Positions 15,919-24,484 of a stretch of DNA of 33,289 nt are shown here, piece by piece; within the stretch, counting starts at the first letter, position 1, and the number at the start of each line of letters is the position of its first letter. Below the pieces are notes generated by a model. That model saw only the letters and a program-made list of their open reading frames with translations. It did no database searches and was not told the DNA's origin. The translations under genes and the position numbers were made by a program. Source of the stretch: an uncultured Bacilli bacterium (GTDB taxonomy: Bacteria; Bacillota_I; Bacilli_A; RF39; UBA660); contig CALVRD010000010.1 in NCBI GenBank assembly GCA_944358435.1, forward strand, positions 1 through 33,289, given 5' to 3'.

Positions 15919-16101
15919 AAATTTATAGATGATTTGTTAGTTTAGTATTTTATCTATTTTGCATAAAATGACAAATTTCGTAAAAAAGTGTCAAAATCAC
16001 TTGTATAAATAAGAAAAAAATAATAGAATTGAGTCATAAGGATAGAGTTCGGTTGAAAGACAAGACAATATTCTGAAAATAAATATTATAGGAGGAAAAA
16101 T

Positions 16102-16404
16102 ATGGCAAGAGTATTAATGGTACAAGCTGAATTACAAGCTGCTAAGCGTGAAACTGCAGAAGGAAAACAAGCTTTTACTACTGGAGATCAAACAATTGCA
16201 AATGTAATTAATGGTGTAACAAATGGAAAAATTGGTGGTTCAGTTTCAGCAGATCTTTTAAGTGTATATGAAACTATTAAGCCAATAATAAAAGAATGTC
16301 AAAAGTTCTTTGATGAATGTGATGAGTTAATGTTAAGAGCTAACAAAGAATATGATACAACAACTGAAGATGCAGCAGCTGCACTTAATGCTAACAGATT
16401 TTAG
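16102..16404 (+). CDS. Small WXG100-like secretion protein
   Basis: This is a 100-residue, cysteine-poor helical protein with no signal peptide and the size of WXG100/ESAT-6 family members. It has two Ala/Glu-rich helices around a Gly-rich turn (NGKIGGSVSADLL) and an acidic C-terminal helix. The Trp-x-Gly signature itself is missing, and the C-terminal YDTTTED only approximates the YxxxD/E export motif. It is called WXG100-like from its length, helical layout and place at the head of this gene set. It probably forms a helical partner or substrate of a type VII machine. ATAGGAGGAAAA precedes the ATG, giving it the best ribosome site of the locus. The next small gene starts 17 bases later. Confidence 0.6.
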   Translation: MARVLMVQAELQAAKRETAEGKQAFTTGDQTIANVINGVTNGKIGGSVSADLLSVYETIKPIIKECQKFFDECDELMLRANKEYDTTTEDAAAALNANRF

Positions 16405-16421
16405 GAAGGGAGAGATATTAA

Positions 16422-16697
16422 ATGGCATATGAAAATGTAATTGTAAATGCTGAAGAAGCAGATGATGCTGCAGCACAAATTGATACAGGAATTAAAAATT
16501 TAGAAGATGGAATTAATAAATTAAATTCAGCTTTAAATAGATTTCATGGTGCTTCAGAAACTGATTGGGAAGAGAGATTCCACCAAGAATGGACTCAATT
16601 TTATACTAGTAGATTCCCAACTGCAATTGCCGCATTAAAAGGACAAGCTGCTAACTTAAGAACAGCTGCTCAAGCTGCTAGAAATCTTAATCGTTAG
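16422..16697 (+). CDS. WXG100-family-like protein
   Basis: This 91-residue helical protein has no signal peptide. Its first helix is rich in Asp, Ala and Lys (EEADDAAAQIDTGIKNLEDG) and is followed by a turn (RFHGASETDWEERF) and a second helix (WTQFYTSRFPTAIAAL, ending AAQAARNLNR). The central W-E-E-R-F and H-Q-E-W give a Trp near the turn as in WXG100 proteins, though the strict WxG triplet is absent. With the gene before it, this fits a heterodimeric pair of small helical substrates for type VII secretion. It is co-transcribed with that gene. GGAAGGGAGAG before the ATG is a strong ribosome site. Two perfect hairpins follow its stop codon. Confidence 0.65.
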   Translation: MAYENVIVNAEEADDAAAQIDTGIKNLEDGINKLNSALNRFHGASETDWEERFHQEWTQFYTSRFPTAIAALKGQAANLRTAAQAARNLNR

Positions 16698-16700
16698 AAA

Positions 16701-16753
16701 TATACATTGCTTTTGCAATGTATAGTAAATAGAAAAAGTTTTTTCTATTTACT
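16701..16753 (+). other. Two adjacent perfect RNA hairpins
   Basis: TATACATTGC pairs with GCAATGTATA around TTTT (16701-16724). Immediately after, AGTAAATAGAAAAA pairs with TTTTTCTATTTACT (16724-16753) with almost no loop. Neither is followed by a T-run, so they look like mRNA-stabilising or processing structures that could make the two upstream genes more abundant than those downstream, rather than a simple terminator. Confidence 0.6.
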
Positions 16754-16790
16754 ATGCCTTGTAAATAGGATAAAAGTAGGGAGATTGAAA

Positions 16791-17129
16791 ATGGAAGAAA
16801 ATAAAAGATTTTTGCCAATAGGTACTGTAGTAATGTTAAATGGCGGAAAAAAAGAAGTAATGATTACAAGTTATTGTATTTTTCCAACTAATAATGAAAT
16901 AAAGGATGGTCAAAGAGTTCCAGCTGAAAAGAAAGTTTATGAGTATGGTGGTTGTACATATCCAGAAGGTATAATAGATAGTAATTTAACATGTGCTTTT
17001 AATCATGATCAAATAGCTGAAGTTTTATTTATGGGTTATAAAACAGAAAAACAAACTGAGTTTTCAAAAATGTTAAATGAAGGTTATGAAAAATATAAAG
17101 ATCAATATGAAAATGGGGCTACTGAGTAG
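16791..17129 (+). CDS. DUF4176-like protein, first copy
   Basis: This is a compact 112-residue protein of the DUF4176 type found beside LXG and WXG100 genes in Bacillota. The family pattern is visible: FLPIGTVVMLNGGKKEVMI, then VYEYGGCTYPEG, FNHDQIAEVLFMGY and a C-terminal helix. No signal peptide is present, so it is probably cytoplasmic. An accessory or chaperone role toward type VII substrates is inferred from the neighbours. The start is the ATG at 16791 after GGGAGATTG; an upstream in-frame extension to 16707 covers the hairpins and is not coding. A near-identical paralogue closes the locus at 22133-22474. Confidence 0.75.
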   Translation: MEENKRFLPIGTVVMLNGGKKEVMITSYCIFPTNNEIKDGQRVPAEKKVYEYGGCTYPEGIIDSNLTCAFNHDQIAEVLFMGYKTEKQTEFSKMLNEGYEKYKDQYENGATE

Positions 17130-17236
17130 TTCTTTTTCTTTACCAAAAAATAGTATGTAAAAATCATGTAAAGTAAAATAAGAAAATATATTTATTTTAA
17201 TAAAAAAAAAATAAAAAAAAAATAACTTGATAAAAT

Positions 17237-17267
<31 letters not shown>

Positions 17268-17360
17268 TAACTTGCTTTAGCAATAGAAAAAGTCTAAAAT
17301 AATTAATATAGGGTATGCTTACAGTAGAGTATGATACAGTAAAGAAAGGGTGATAATTAT

Positions 17361-17732
17361 ATGGGATTTTCGATAACAAGTCCAGATCAAATTATTAAAA
17401 TTGAAGTTGTACGTAGAGGATGCGAAAAAATACAAAATGGAGTTGATAAGTTTGCTAAAACTGTGCAAACATTAGAGTTAGCCAGTGAATTATTAGGACA
17501 TAATAGTTTGGTATTTGGTGATATTAATTCAACTCTTGATAAGCAATTGGATTTGTTGGGAGATGATGTTAGAGCTTGTTGGAATAAGTGTGATGGTTTA
17601 GCTGATGGAATTTTAGCTCAAGCTGAGGCACAATATAAAAGCGAATGGGCAGAATATAATGCTTATTTAGCATGGCGTGCTAGCCAACAACAAAAGCAAG
17701 ATAGGTTAATGGCTTCTAAAGGGCTAAATTAA
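17361..17732 (+). CDS. Small helical protein of the secretion locus, unknown
   Basis: I do not recognise a named family. The 123 residues are predicted to be helical, with no signal peptide or membrane segment. It has the pattern GCEKIQNGVDKFAKTV, LDLLGDDVRACWNKCDG, and a Gln/Ala-rich C-terminal helix with QYKSEWAEYNAYLAW. The size, helical layout and place directly before the giant gene (29 bases) resemble the small helper proteins that accompany LXG proteins. AAGGGTGAT precedes the ATG. A 27-base poly-A tract lies about 95 bases upstream and may influence its expression together with the giant gene. Confidence 0.6.
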   Translation: MGFSITSPDQIIKIEVVRRGCEKIQNGVDKFAKTVQTLELASELLGHNSLVFGDINSTLDKQLDLLGDDVRACWNKCDGLADGILAQAEAQYKSEWAEYNAYLAWRASQQQKQDRLMASKGLN

Positions 17733-17761
17733 TAATTAGTTACAAATAATGAGGTGAAAAA

Positions 17762-20700
17762 ATGAAAAACTCAATTTTATATATACCATCATATGTTGCA
17801 GATGGAACAGGTAATCTTTTAAGTGCTAAAAGTCAATTGACTAAAATTATGGAAGAGATAGATGAAGGTATTTCTATTGTAAAATCAACAACATATAAAG
17901 GATCAATAGATTATTCACCTTCTCAAATAAGTAATGTTAGTGAAATGATGCAATCAATGAAATCTACGGTTGATACAATAGTAGAGGAAATAAGAAAATA
18001 TGATAAAGGTGGAAAGTATTACGAATATATTCCTGAAGATGTTAGAAAGCATAATAATTGGTGGACAAGAACTGGTTCAACAGTTTTATTAGGTTTATCA
18101 AAACTAGGTGAAGGAATTTTGGATACTGGTGAAACATGGGTTGATGGATGTCGTTCAATATGGCTTAATTGGAATAAAGACAAAATGACAGATGCTGAGT
18201 TTGAGGAACAACAAAAGAAAATAGCAAATGACTGGGCTGGTAGTGTATTTGAAGGAGTAAATAATTCATGGGTTGGTCAATATTCATATTTTTCTAGTGA
18301 TGGTAAAATTGCAAATGTAGTTGAAGGATTTGGAAGTATGGTTCCATATATGGCTGCTGGTATGGCTACTTCAGTTGTAACTGGTGGTATTGGTACTTTA
18401 GGTGTAGTGGGCAAAGTAGTTGCAATAGGTGGAAATATTGCCAGTGACGCTATTCTAGGTGGAATTGGTGGCCAAGGTCGTGGAACCGAAGAAGGCTTAC
18501 AAAACGGTGAAGATTGGGCAACTGCTTATGCAAGAGGTAATAAAGAAGCAGGAAAAGAAGTTGTTAGTGCAGTAGTATTTGGTGGAGTCGGTGAAGTTGC
18601 AGGAGAAGCTATTCAACATGTTAGACGTACCGGTGTTTTAAATGCTGTAGACAATGCTGCTTCGAAGGCTGCTAGTCAAGCTCTAGGGCAAGAATTAGGA
18701 GAGAGAGCAATAAGAGAATCTGCCGAAGCTGGAGCAAGGGAAGCTGCTGAGCAAATGGGCCAAGAATTAGTAGAAAATACTTTAAAACAGGCAGGAGATG
18801 AAGCAGTAAAAAAAGCTTTCCAAGAAGGTGGAGTAGAAGCTATAGAAGAACTTGGAAAGAGAGCTGCAAGAGAAGCTGGTGAGGCTGGTGCAAAAGCCAT
18901 GGCTGAGCAGGCTGGAAAAGAAGCTACTGAGAAAATTTTACGGGATGCAGGAGAACAAGCCGTAAAGGATGCTTTACAGAAAGCTGGATCAAATGGACTT
19001 TCAACCTCCGTTCAGAATTTGGTTCGAGAGACTGCTGAAAAATCAGTACAGGAAGCTGCACAACAAGCTGGGCAAGAAGCTTTCCAAAAAGCTTTAACTA
19101 AAGCTGGGGATGAGGCAGTAGAATATGTTGCTAAGAATGGTGGAAGTGCTGCTTTTCAAACTTTAGGTGAAACGGCAATAAGAAACAGTGCTAGAGAGGC
19201 TGCTTCAGCAGTTGCAGAGCAATCTGGTAAGGAATTAACAGAAAGCATTATAAAACAAGCAGGAAATGAAGCAGTACAAAATGCTACTAAGGAATCTATT
19301 TCTGAAGCTGGTGAGAAGTCTTTAAAAGAAATGTTAGGCGATGTTGCTACATCATCTAAACGAGGATATAGGGATAAGAAATTTGCAAAGGTATTTGGTA
19401 AAGATGCCATGAGTGGTGCGAACCAAGCCGCAGAACAAGCTGCAAAAGAGGCATTAGAAAATGGGTCTGGTACTATAACAAAAGAAGCATTTGAAGGTGT
19501 TCAAAATGTAGCTAAAGAAGCAATTGAAGATTCTGCTCAAAAGTCAGGTTCAAAATTTGCTAAAAGGACACTTGAAGAAGCAAGAAATAAAATGAATGCA
19601 AATGCTGATGTTGATTCAGGAGTAAGCAATAGTAGTACTCTTGATGGAAATAATGGTGGTAACACTGGTAGAAGCAATAATGGTTCTCTTGATGGAAATA
19701 ATGGTGGTACTCCTAATGGTAACAATGGTGGAATCCCTGATGGTAACAATGGTAGAATCCCTGATGGTAATAATGGTGGAATCCCTGATGGTAACAATAG
19801 TAGAATACCTGATGGTAACAATAGTAGAATACCTGATGGTAACAATAGTAGAATACCTGATGGTAACAATAGTAGAATACCTGATGGTAACAATGGTAGA
19901 ATACCTGATGGTAACAATAGTAGAATACCTGATGGTAACAATGGTAGAATACCTGATGGTAATAATGGTAGAATCCCTGATGGTAATAATGGTGGAATTT
20001 CTGGAAGCGGAAACTCCGGTAGAGGAAGCTCCGGTGGCGGAAATTCTCCTAATCAAAGGGTAATTAAGGACAGATATGGTAGAGAGACAAAGATTACGGA
20101 ATATATTGATAGTAATGGTGATGAAATAACAGATGTAATAGGTCCTAGAGGAGAAAGAACAAGGTTGACTAAAACAACAACAATAGATCCTATAACCGGC
20201 GAGAAAACTATCAATACAAGATATGATGTTCTTGATATCAATGGAAATGCTAAGCTTGATACTAATGGAAATGCTATTGTAAAGAACAAGTCTGTTGTCG
20301 AGTCAATTGATAATAATGGTGTTATAACACAAAAAATTACTTCTGATCTTGATGATGCAATAGATGTTGAAAAAACTATCACAAAAAATGGTAATACAAC
20401 GGTAACTAAAACAAAAAATGTTAATACTGGTGATGTTAGAACTAATACTCAAACATTAACACAAAAAGTTGATGGCTCAACAAGATTAAAAACAGATATT
20501 GAAATGAATGGTCAAAAGACAAATATAACATTAGATACTGATGTTAATGGAAATACTAAATCAAGATTGCAAACAGCAGATGGTAAAATTAAGACAATTA
20601 ATACAACTACTGATAATGGTGGCAATGTTAGAAGGGAAATTATAGATAGAGAGAATCTTAAAAAGAATGGAACTACAAGGAGAATTGAACAATATGATTT

Positions 20701-22090
20701 GGCTAATCATAGTAAAGCTACTACTACGATAACTCCGAAAGGAAAGATAAGTACTTTAGTTGAACAGGCAGATCTTACTTCTGGTTTAAAGCATACTGTT
20801 GGTGAAAAAGCTAATCCAAATCTTCTAAAAAATGTTACTGCTCATAAATTAGATGATTTGGGGGATATAAATATTACTAGAAAAGGAAGAAATGAATTTT
20901 TAGGTAATAGTATTCCTGATAGGCTTGGTAGAGGAAAAGAATATCTTGATGCTGGAAGAAAAGAACTTGCTGATGTATATGCAGAGCGAATGGCAAAAAA
21001 ACAGGGTACAGAAGTAACTGATCAGATTATGAAAGAAGCAACTGACAAAGCCAATAGTATTTGGCATAAATCTGCTGCTAGAAAGTTAGGAAAAGAAATT
21101 CTACAAGGTGAAGGAATTGGACATGGTTTAACTAATGCTATTACTTCATCAGCCGATGACGTTGTAAAAGCTGGTTGGAAAGAAGTTGGCAGAAGAGCCG
21201 GTATAGCTACTGGTATTGGTATAGCATCTACACCTCTTATAATTGGTGGAATATCTCAATATGATCCATTACCTGGATTAGATACAACTGATACAGTTCC
21301 AACTGATACAGTTCCAACTGATACAGTTCCAACTGATACATATCCTCCATATGATGGCCCTAGTGGCGGAGGCGGCTCTAGTGGAGGAGGCAGCTCTAGT
21401 GGAGGAGGCGGCTCTAGTGGTGGTAAAGATGATGGTGATTCAGATGATACGACAATTACTGATACAACACCTCCAGATACTACTGATAGTCTTACTCCTG
21501 ATGAAACAACAGATAATTTACCTGATGATAAACCAACTCCAACCGATACATCACCTGGTGATGGAAATAATTGGAATGGTGATGGAAATAATTGGAATGG
21601 TGGTGGAAATAATTGGAATGGTGGAGAAAATGATTTGACACCTGATGATAATCTACTTCCAGATGATGAAATTGATCCTGATGATGGTTTGAATAACGAA
21701 GATGATTTACTTGAAGATGATGACCTTGAAGGTCTTGAAGATGATGAAAGTATTTATACAATACCAATGGTTCCAGATAAGTCTTCAACTAAAGTTACAA
21801 AGGATGGAATTAATCCAATTCCAATTCTTGCTGGTTTAGGTTTAGCTGCAGCTGCTGGAGTAGGTGCTAAAATATACTTAGACAATAAGAAAAATAATGA
21901 CAACGATGAAGACGGTGATTTAGACGAAGATGATGAATTTATGTCCGATAGTGATTATGATGAATTTGCTTCATCTGATAGCGATTTAATTGCAGACGAT
22001 TGGACTGGAGAAGATAGTGAAGAAGTAGAAGAGAGCTTAGACTATGAGAAACCAAGTTTCTATAGTGATACATTGGGAGAAGAGATTTAG
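17762..22090 (+). CDS. Giant modular type VII-associated surface protein (1442 aa)
   Basis: No signal peptide is present; the first 90 residues are a helical LXG/WXG-like region. Next come a Trp-rich stretch, a hydrophobic Gly-rich segment (186-235) and the motif GGQGRGTEEGLQNG, a layout seen in pre-toxin regions of polymorphic toxins. Residues 298-610 are Ala/Glu/Lys helical repeats (AREAAEQ, QAGDEAVKKA, REAGEAGAKA). Residues 658-745 are eleven copies of the octapeptide IPDGNNxx. About 768-1006 is a beta-rich RHS-like region with T-K-T and D-x-N-G repeats. A helical region, a hydrophobic stretch (1147-1165) and low-complexity linkers (TDTVP, GGGSS, GNNWNG, acidic) follow. The last part has one membrane segment (about 1350-1373) and a 70-residue acidic tail. 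No toxin catalytic motif and no LPXTG are seen, so it may be an anchored adhesin or an apparatus-linked protein. It follows a small gene by 29 bases. Function is unknown. Confidence 0.7.
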   Translation: MKNSILYIPSYVADGTGNLLSAKSQLTKIMEEIDEGISIVKSTTYKGSIDYSPSQISNVSEMMQSMKSTVDTIVEEIRKYDKGGKYYEYIPEDVRKHNNWWTRTGSTVLLGLSKLGEGILDTGETWVDGCRSIWLNWNKDKMTDAEFEEQQKKIANDWAGSVFEGVNNSWVGQYSYFSSDGKIANVVEGFGSMVPYMAAGMATSVVTGGIGTLGVVGKVVAIGGNIASDAILGGIGGQGRGTEEGLQNGEDWATAYARGNKEAGKEVVSAVVFGGVGEVAGEAIQHVRRTGVLNAVDNAASKAASQALGQELGERAIRESAEAGAREAAEQMGQELVENTLKQAGDEAVKKAFQEGGVEAIEELGKRAAREAGEAGAKAMAEQAGKEATEKILRDAGEQAVKDALQKAGSNGLSTSVQNLVRETAEKSVQEAAQQAGQEAFQKALTKAGDEAVEYVAKNGGSAAFQTLGETAIRNSAREAASAVAEQSGKELTESIIKQAGNEAVQNATKESISEAGEKSLKEMLGDVATSSKRGYRDKKFAKVFGKDAMSGANQAAEQAAKEALENGSGTITKEAFEGVQNVAKEAIEDSAQKSGSKFAKRTLEEARNKMNANADVDSGVSNSSTLDGNNGGNTGRSNNGSLDGNNGGTPNGNNGGIPDGNNGRIPDGNNGGIPDGNNSRIPDGNNSRIPDGNNSRIPDGNNSRIPDGNNGRIPDGNNSRIPDGNNGRIPDGNNGRIPDGNNGGISGSGNSGRGSSGGGNSPNQRVIKDRYGRETKITEYIDSNGDEITDVIGPRGERTRLTKTTTIDPITGEKTINTRYDVLDINGNAKLDTNGNAIVKNKSVVESIDNNGVITQKITSDLDDAIDVEKTITKNGNTTVTKTKNVNTGDVRTNTQTLTQKVDGSTRLKTDIEMNGQKTNITLDTDVNGNTKSRLQTADGKIKTINTTTDNGGNVRREIIDRENLKKNGTTRRIEQYDLANHSKATTTITPKGKISTLVEQADLTSGLKHTVGEKANPNLLKNVTAHKLDDLGDINITRKGRNEFLGNSIPDRLGRGKEYLDAGRKELADVYAERMAKKQGTEVTDQIMKEATDKANSIWHKSAARKLGKEILQGEGIGHGLTNAITSSADDVVKAGWKEVGRRAGIATGIGIASTPLIIGGISQYDPLPGLDTTDTVPTDTVPTDTVPTDTYPPYDGPSGGGGSSGGGSSSGGGGSSGGKDDGDSDDTTITDTTPPDTTDSLTPDETTDNLPDDKPTPTDTSPGDGNNWNGDGNNWNGGGNNWNGGENDLTPDDNLLPDDEIDPDDGLNNEDDLLEDDDLEGLEDDESIYTIPMVPDKSSTKVTKDGINPIPILAGLGLAAAAGVGAKIYLDNKKNNDNDEDGDLDEDDEFMSDSDYDEFASSDSDLIADDWTGEDSEEVEESLDYEKPSFYSDTLGEEI
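19733..19996 (+). repeat. 11 tandem copies of a 24-base coding repeat
   Basis: Each 24-base unit encodes IPDGNN followed by GR, SR or GG. Eleven units run without interruption, and more degenerate GNNGG units lie just before them. Units differ mainly at one or two bases, so the array probably changes length by slippage or recombination. It lies between the helical and beta-rich parts of the giant protein and should form an extended linker. Confidence 0.9.
21287..21340 (+). repeat. 15-base repeat encoding TDTVP
   Basis: ACTGATACAGTTCCA occurs three times in tandem (21287-21331) with a partial fourth copy, giving a Thr/Asp/Pro linker after the second hydrophobic segment of the giant protein. 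Confidence 0.85.
21560..21622 (+). repeat. 21-base repeat encoding GNNWNG
   Basis: Three tandem 21-base units, each with GGAAATAATTGGAATGGT, encode D/G-GNNWNG. They lie in the acidic linker before the C-terminal membrane segment of the giant protein. Confidence 0.85.
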
Positions 22091-22132
22091 GCTAAGCCTC
22101 AATCTGCTTTTACATAGAAAAGGAGTGAAAAG

Positions 22133-22474
22133 ATGAAAGAGAGATTTTTACCAATAGGTTCAGTTGTAATGCTTAATGGAGGAAAAAAAGAAGTAATGAT
22201 TACGAGTTACTGTATTTTTCCAACAAATAATGAAATAAAGGATGGACAAAGAGTACCAGCTGAAAAAAAAGTTTATGAATATGGAGGCTGTACTTATCCA
22301 GAAGGTATAATAGATAGTAATTTGACATGTGCATTTAATCATAATCAAATTGCTGAAGTATTATATATGGGTTATGAAACAGAAAAGCAAGCTGAATTTT
22401 CAAAAATGTTAAATGAAGGTTACGAAAAATATAAGGAGCAATTTGAAAACGGAGAAGGAGAAACACAACAATAG
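22133..22474 (+). CDS. DUF4176-like protein, second copy
   Basis: This 113-residue protein matches the copy at 16791-17129 at all but about seven positions over the shared 100 residues (for example FLPIGSVVML against FLPIGTVVML, FNHNQI against FNHDQI). The genes differ at many silent sites, so the protein is under selection and the duplication is not very recent. It lies 42 bases after the giant gene, behind AAAAGGAGTG, and closes the locus with a terminator that overlaps its stop codon. A role as chaperone or accessory factor for the giant protein is inferred from position. Confidence 0.75.
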   Translation: MKERFLPIGSVVMLNGGKKEVMITSYCIFPTNNEIKDGQRVPAEKKVYEYGGCTYPEGIIDSNLTCAFNHNQIAEVLYMGYETEKQAEFSKMLNEGYEKYKEQFENGEGETQQ

Positions 22475-22487
22475 TTTCTCTTTTTTT
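22458..22487 (+). terminator. Terminator of the secretion locus
   Basis: GAGAAAC pairs with GTTTCTC around a 9-base loop, followed by seven T. The stem covers the last codons and the stop of the second DUF4176 gene. Confidence 0.8.
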
Positions 22488-22491
22488 ACAT

Positions 22492-22514
22492 AAAAAAAAC
22501 AGCTTGTAGCTGTT
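22492..22514 (-). terminator. Terminator of the rodA-like gene
   Basis: On the minus strand AACAGCT pairs with AGCTGTT around ACA and is followed by a run of T. It begins at the gene's stop codon. Confidence 0.8.
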
Positions 22515-23640
22515 ATCTATATTTATATGTTCTATCTTTTTCCTTAGAAATATTTAATAGAATACCTACTAATAACATATATGAAAGTAAACTAGACCCA
22601 CCATAAGATATAAATGGAAGAGTAATACCGGTAATTGGTAATAGTCCAACAGTCATTCCTATATTTTGTATTTGTTGAAATAATAACATTCCAATAATAC
22701 CGGCTATTATATATTTATCAGTATCATTAATTTTTCTTTTAACCATTTTTATTACATTTATATCAAAGTAAATAATAATACCTAGTAATATTATTACTCC
22801 AACTAGTCCAAAGTTAGATGCAAAAACTGCAAATATAAAATCAGTAGATGACTCTGGAAAGTATATTGGTGTTTTATTAAAACCATGACCAAATAATCCC
22901 GCTGAACCAATAGCAGCTAAAGCATTTTCTAATTGCAATCCTGATCCCATTTTCCAAGCAAATAATCTATCCAATCTATAAAATATAGAAGTTCCAAATA
23001 TGTTTATAAACAAATTCTTATTAAAAAAGTATATTCCTAATATACTACCTAGACAAATGCATACAATACTAAAGGCTAATATAAACCATCCAATTCTAAT
23101 ACCTGATGAGAACATCATTACTAAATAAATTATTAAATAGATTATAACTGATCCGGTATCTGGTTGTAGAAAGGTAAATATCGAAGGAATTAATACAATT
23201 ATTAGAGTTTTTATAATAAAAATGAATTCTTCTTTAATATTAGGATTTTTATAATCATTTCTAAAATTATGAATCATTGTAGCTAGTACTAACATTATAA
23301 ATATTTTCATAAATTCACTTGGTTGAATACTACCAATACCTGGAACTATGTACCAACATTTACTATTATTAATAGGAGTTCCGAAGAAGAGCAATCCTAT
23401 TAATAATATGTTTCCAAGTATATATAAAAACCAAGTATGTTGATATATATATTCATTTTTATATTTAAGTATAATTAATACTAAAAAGCTACCTACAATA
23501 TACCAAATTAATTGTTTTGAAGCTAAATTACCTAGACTGCTAGAAGTATAAGTTAGGGCACTATATATAGTTAAAATACTTATTATAGCCATTAAAAATA
23601 CTGGAGTTAGTATTTTAAAATTAATTTTATTTTGATACAT
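22513..23640 (-). CDS. rodA: RodA/FtsW-family (SEDS) peptidoglycan glycosyltransferase
   Basis: SEDS proteins polymerise lipid II into glycan strands. The protein has about ten membrane segments and the family marks SIQPSEFMKI, FGHGFNKTP, PESSTDFIFA (with the catalytic Asp) and GITLPFISYGGSSLL. The QPSE motif and the overall pattern fit RodA better than FtsW or SpoVE, but a sporulation role cannot be excluded. The start is the ATG at 23638-23640 behind AAAGGATCAGATAAT; an ATG at 23658 overlaps that site. An extended -10 promoter lies just upstream. Partners in the window are MreC and MreD (10756-12064). Confidence 0.9.
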   Translation of the reverse strand: MYQNKINFKILTPVFLMAIISILTIYSALTYTSSSLGNLASKQLIWYIVGSFLVLIILKYKNEYIYQHTWFLYILGNILLIGLLFFGTPINNSKCWYIVPGIGSIQPSEFMKIFIMLVLATMIHNFRNDYKNPNIKEEFIFIIKTLIIVLIPSIFTFLQPDTGSVIIYLIIYLVMMFSSGIRIGWFILAFSIVCICLGSILGIYFFNKNLFINIFGTSIFYRLDRLFAWKMGSGLQLENALAAIGSAGLFGHGFNKTPIYFPESSTDFIFAVFASNFGLVGVIILLGIIIYFDINVIKMVKRKINDTDKYIIAGIIGMLLFQQIQNIGMTVGLLPITGITLPFISYGGSSLLSYMLLVGILLNISKEKDRTYKYR

Positions 23641-23662
23641 ATTATCTGATCCTTTCATTTTT

Positions 23663-23671
23663 ATTATACCA
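23663..23671 (-). promoter_or_regulatory. Extended -10 promoter of rodA
   Basis: On the minus strand TGGTATAAT is a perfect extended -10 element, 22 bases before the start codon. The -35 region is weak. Confidence 0.6.
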
Positions 23672-23724
23672 AAATCATTGAATTTTTATAGCTTATTTTC
23701 ATAAAATATAAAAAGGAGATATTT

Positions 23725-24039
23725 ATGAAAAAATTACCAAAAGTTTTTAAAAATGAAATTAATAAAACAATTAATAATAATAAAACGGTTTGTTATTTAA
23801 AAAATGAAAAAGTAGAAGAAGTTATAGAAGATTCTACAGTTGATGTTCAATCTATTTTAGATAGTATTTTTAGTGGTATAGGTTATTCTTATAATATTCC
23901 GGTAATTATTAAAACTTCTTCTAAAACTTATGATACTAGTCTTATTACTAAAAGTAGTTTAAATGTTATTACTCTTGATAATGAAGTAATACCTATATCT
24001 GATATTATAAGTATTGAGATTAAAAATAATTCCAAGTAA
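23725..24039 (+). CDS. Hypothetical protein (104 aa)
   Basis: I do not recognise this family. The first half is basic and Asn-rich (KLPKVFKNEINKTINNNK) and contains a KTVCYLKNEKVEE strand. The second half looks like a small beta-rich domain: VIIKTSSKTYDTSLI, NVITLDNEVIPISDI and a final IISIEIKN strand. No signal or membrane segment is present. AAAGGAGAT sits before the ATG. It is divergent from rodA and convergent with the coat-protein genes, and a terminator directly after the stop separates them. Confidence 0.6.
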   Translation: MKKLPKVFKNEINKTINNNKTVCYLKNEKVEEVIEDSTVDVQSILDSIFSGIGYSYNIPVIIKTSSKTYDTSLITKSSLNVITLDNEVIPISDIISIEIKNNSK

Positions 24040-24070
24040 AAAGATTGTTGTTACACAATCTTTTTTTTTA
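24040..24070 (+). terminator. Terminator between the hypothetical gene and cotZ-like genes
   Basis: AGATTGT pairs with ACAATCT around a 6-base loop, followed by nine T. The run of A before the stem makes it usable from the opposite strand as well. Confidence 0.8.
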
Positions 24071-24469
24071 GCATAATTCTATGAATGTATCAGGAAGACA
24101 TTTAATGGCACCTATACATTTTAAATCAATTGTAAAGAATTCATTTGTTCCAGCATATTTATTTTCTTCTTCATTAAAATATAATATTCTAAATGTAGCG
24201 CAATCTTCATCTAAACATTCAATTCTAAATACTGTTGATTGATTTGTTCTACTATTAATTGTGTATGGAAAACTCCAAGGATTTCCTGTACAACAATTAA
24301 ATAGCGTTATTGGTCTTGTATTGTAGCAGATATTATTACATACTGGTCCTAAATATGGTTTATCACAACCAGTATGACATTCATTATCAAAATCTTGTCT
24401 TTGTAATAATAATATTTTTCTTAGTAATTCGTTTAAGCAATTAAAGTCTTTTTCTTTATCTTCACACAT
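24068..24469 (-). CDS. CotY/CotZ-family spore coat protein, first copy
   Basis: This is a Cys-rich 133-residue protein of the CotY/CotZ kind, which forms the disulfide-linked crust or outer coat of spores. The marks are CHTGCDKPYLGP, then RPITLFNCCTG, VFRIECLDEDCATFRIL and TIDLKCIGAIKCLPD near the end. A CotZ-like order of C-x3-C and the C-x-G-A-I-K-C motif are conserved. It is in the same direction as the second copy at 24485-24853 and 15 bases from it, so the pair is one operon. GGAGGTT before the ATG is a good ribosome site. Expression in the mother cell is inferred from the family, and I could not identify a clean sigma-E or sigma-K promoter. Confidence 0.87.
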   Translation of the reverse strand: MCEDKEKDFNCLNELLRKILLLQRQDFDNECHTGCDKPYLGPVCNNICYNTRPITLFNCCTGNPWSFPYTINSRTNQSTVFRIECLDEDCATFRILYFNEEENKYAGTNEFFTIDLKCIGAIKCLPDTFIELC

Positions 24470-24484
24470 AATAAAACCTCCTTT

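Noticed and set aside
19733-19996. Regular 24-base repeats that could suggest a CRISPR array.
   Set aside because: The units are contiguous without spacers, are in frame with the coding sequence and encode a clean octapeptide. No cas genes are near.
19537-20063. Three long open frames on both strands over the octapeptide array.
   Set aside because: They are produced by the 24-base repeat, which stays open in several frames; the translations are pure repeats and lack ribosome sites. The real gene is the giant protein on the plus strand.
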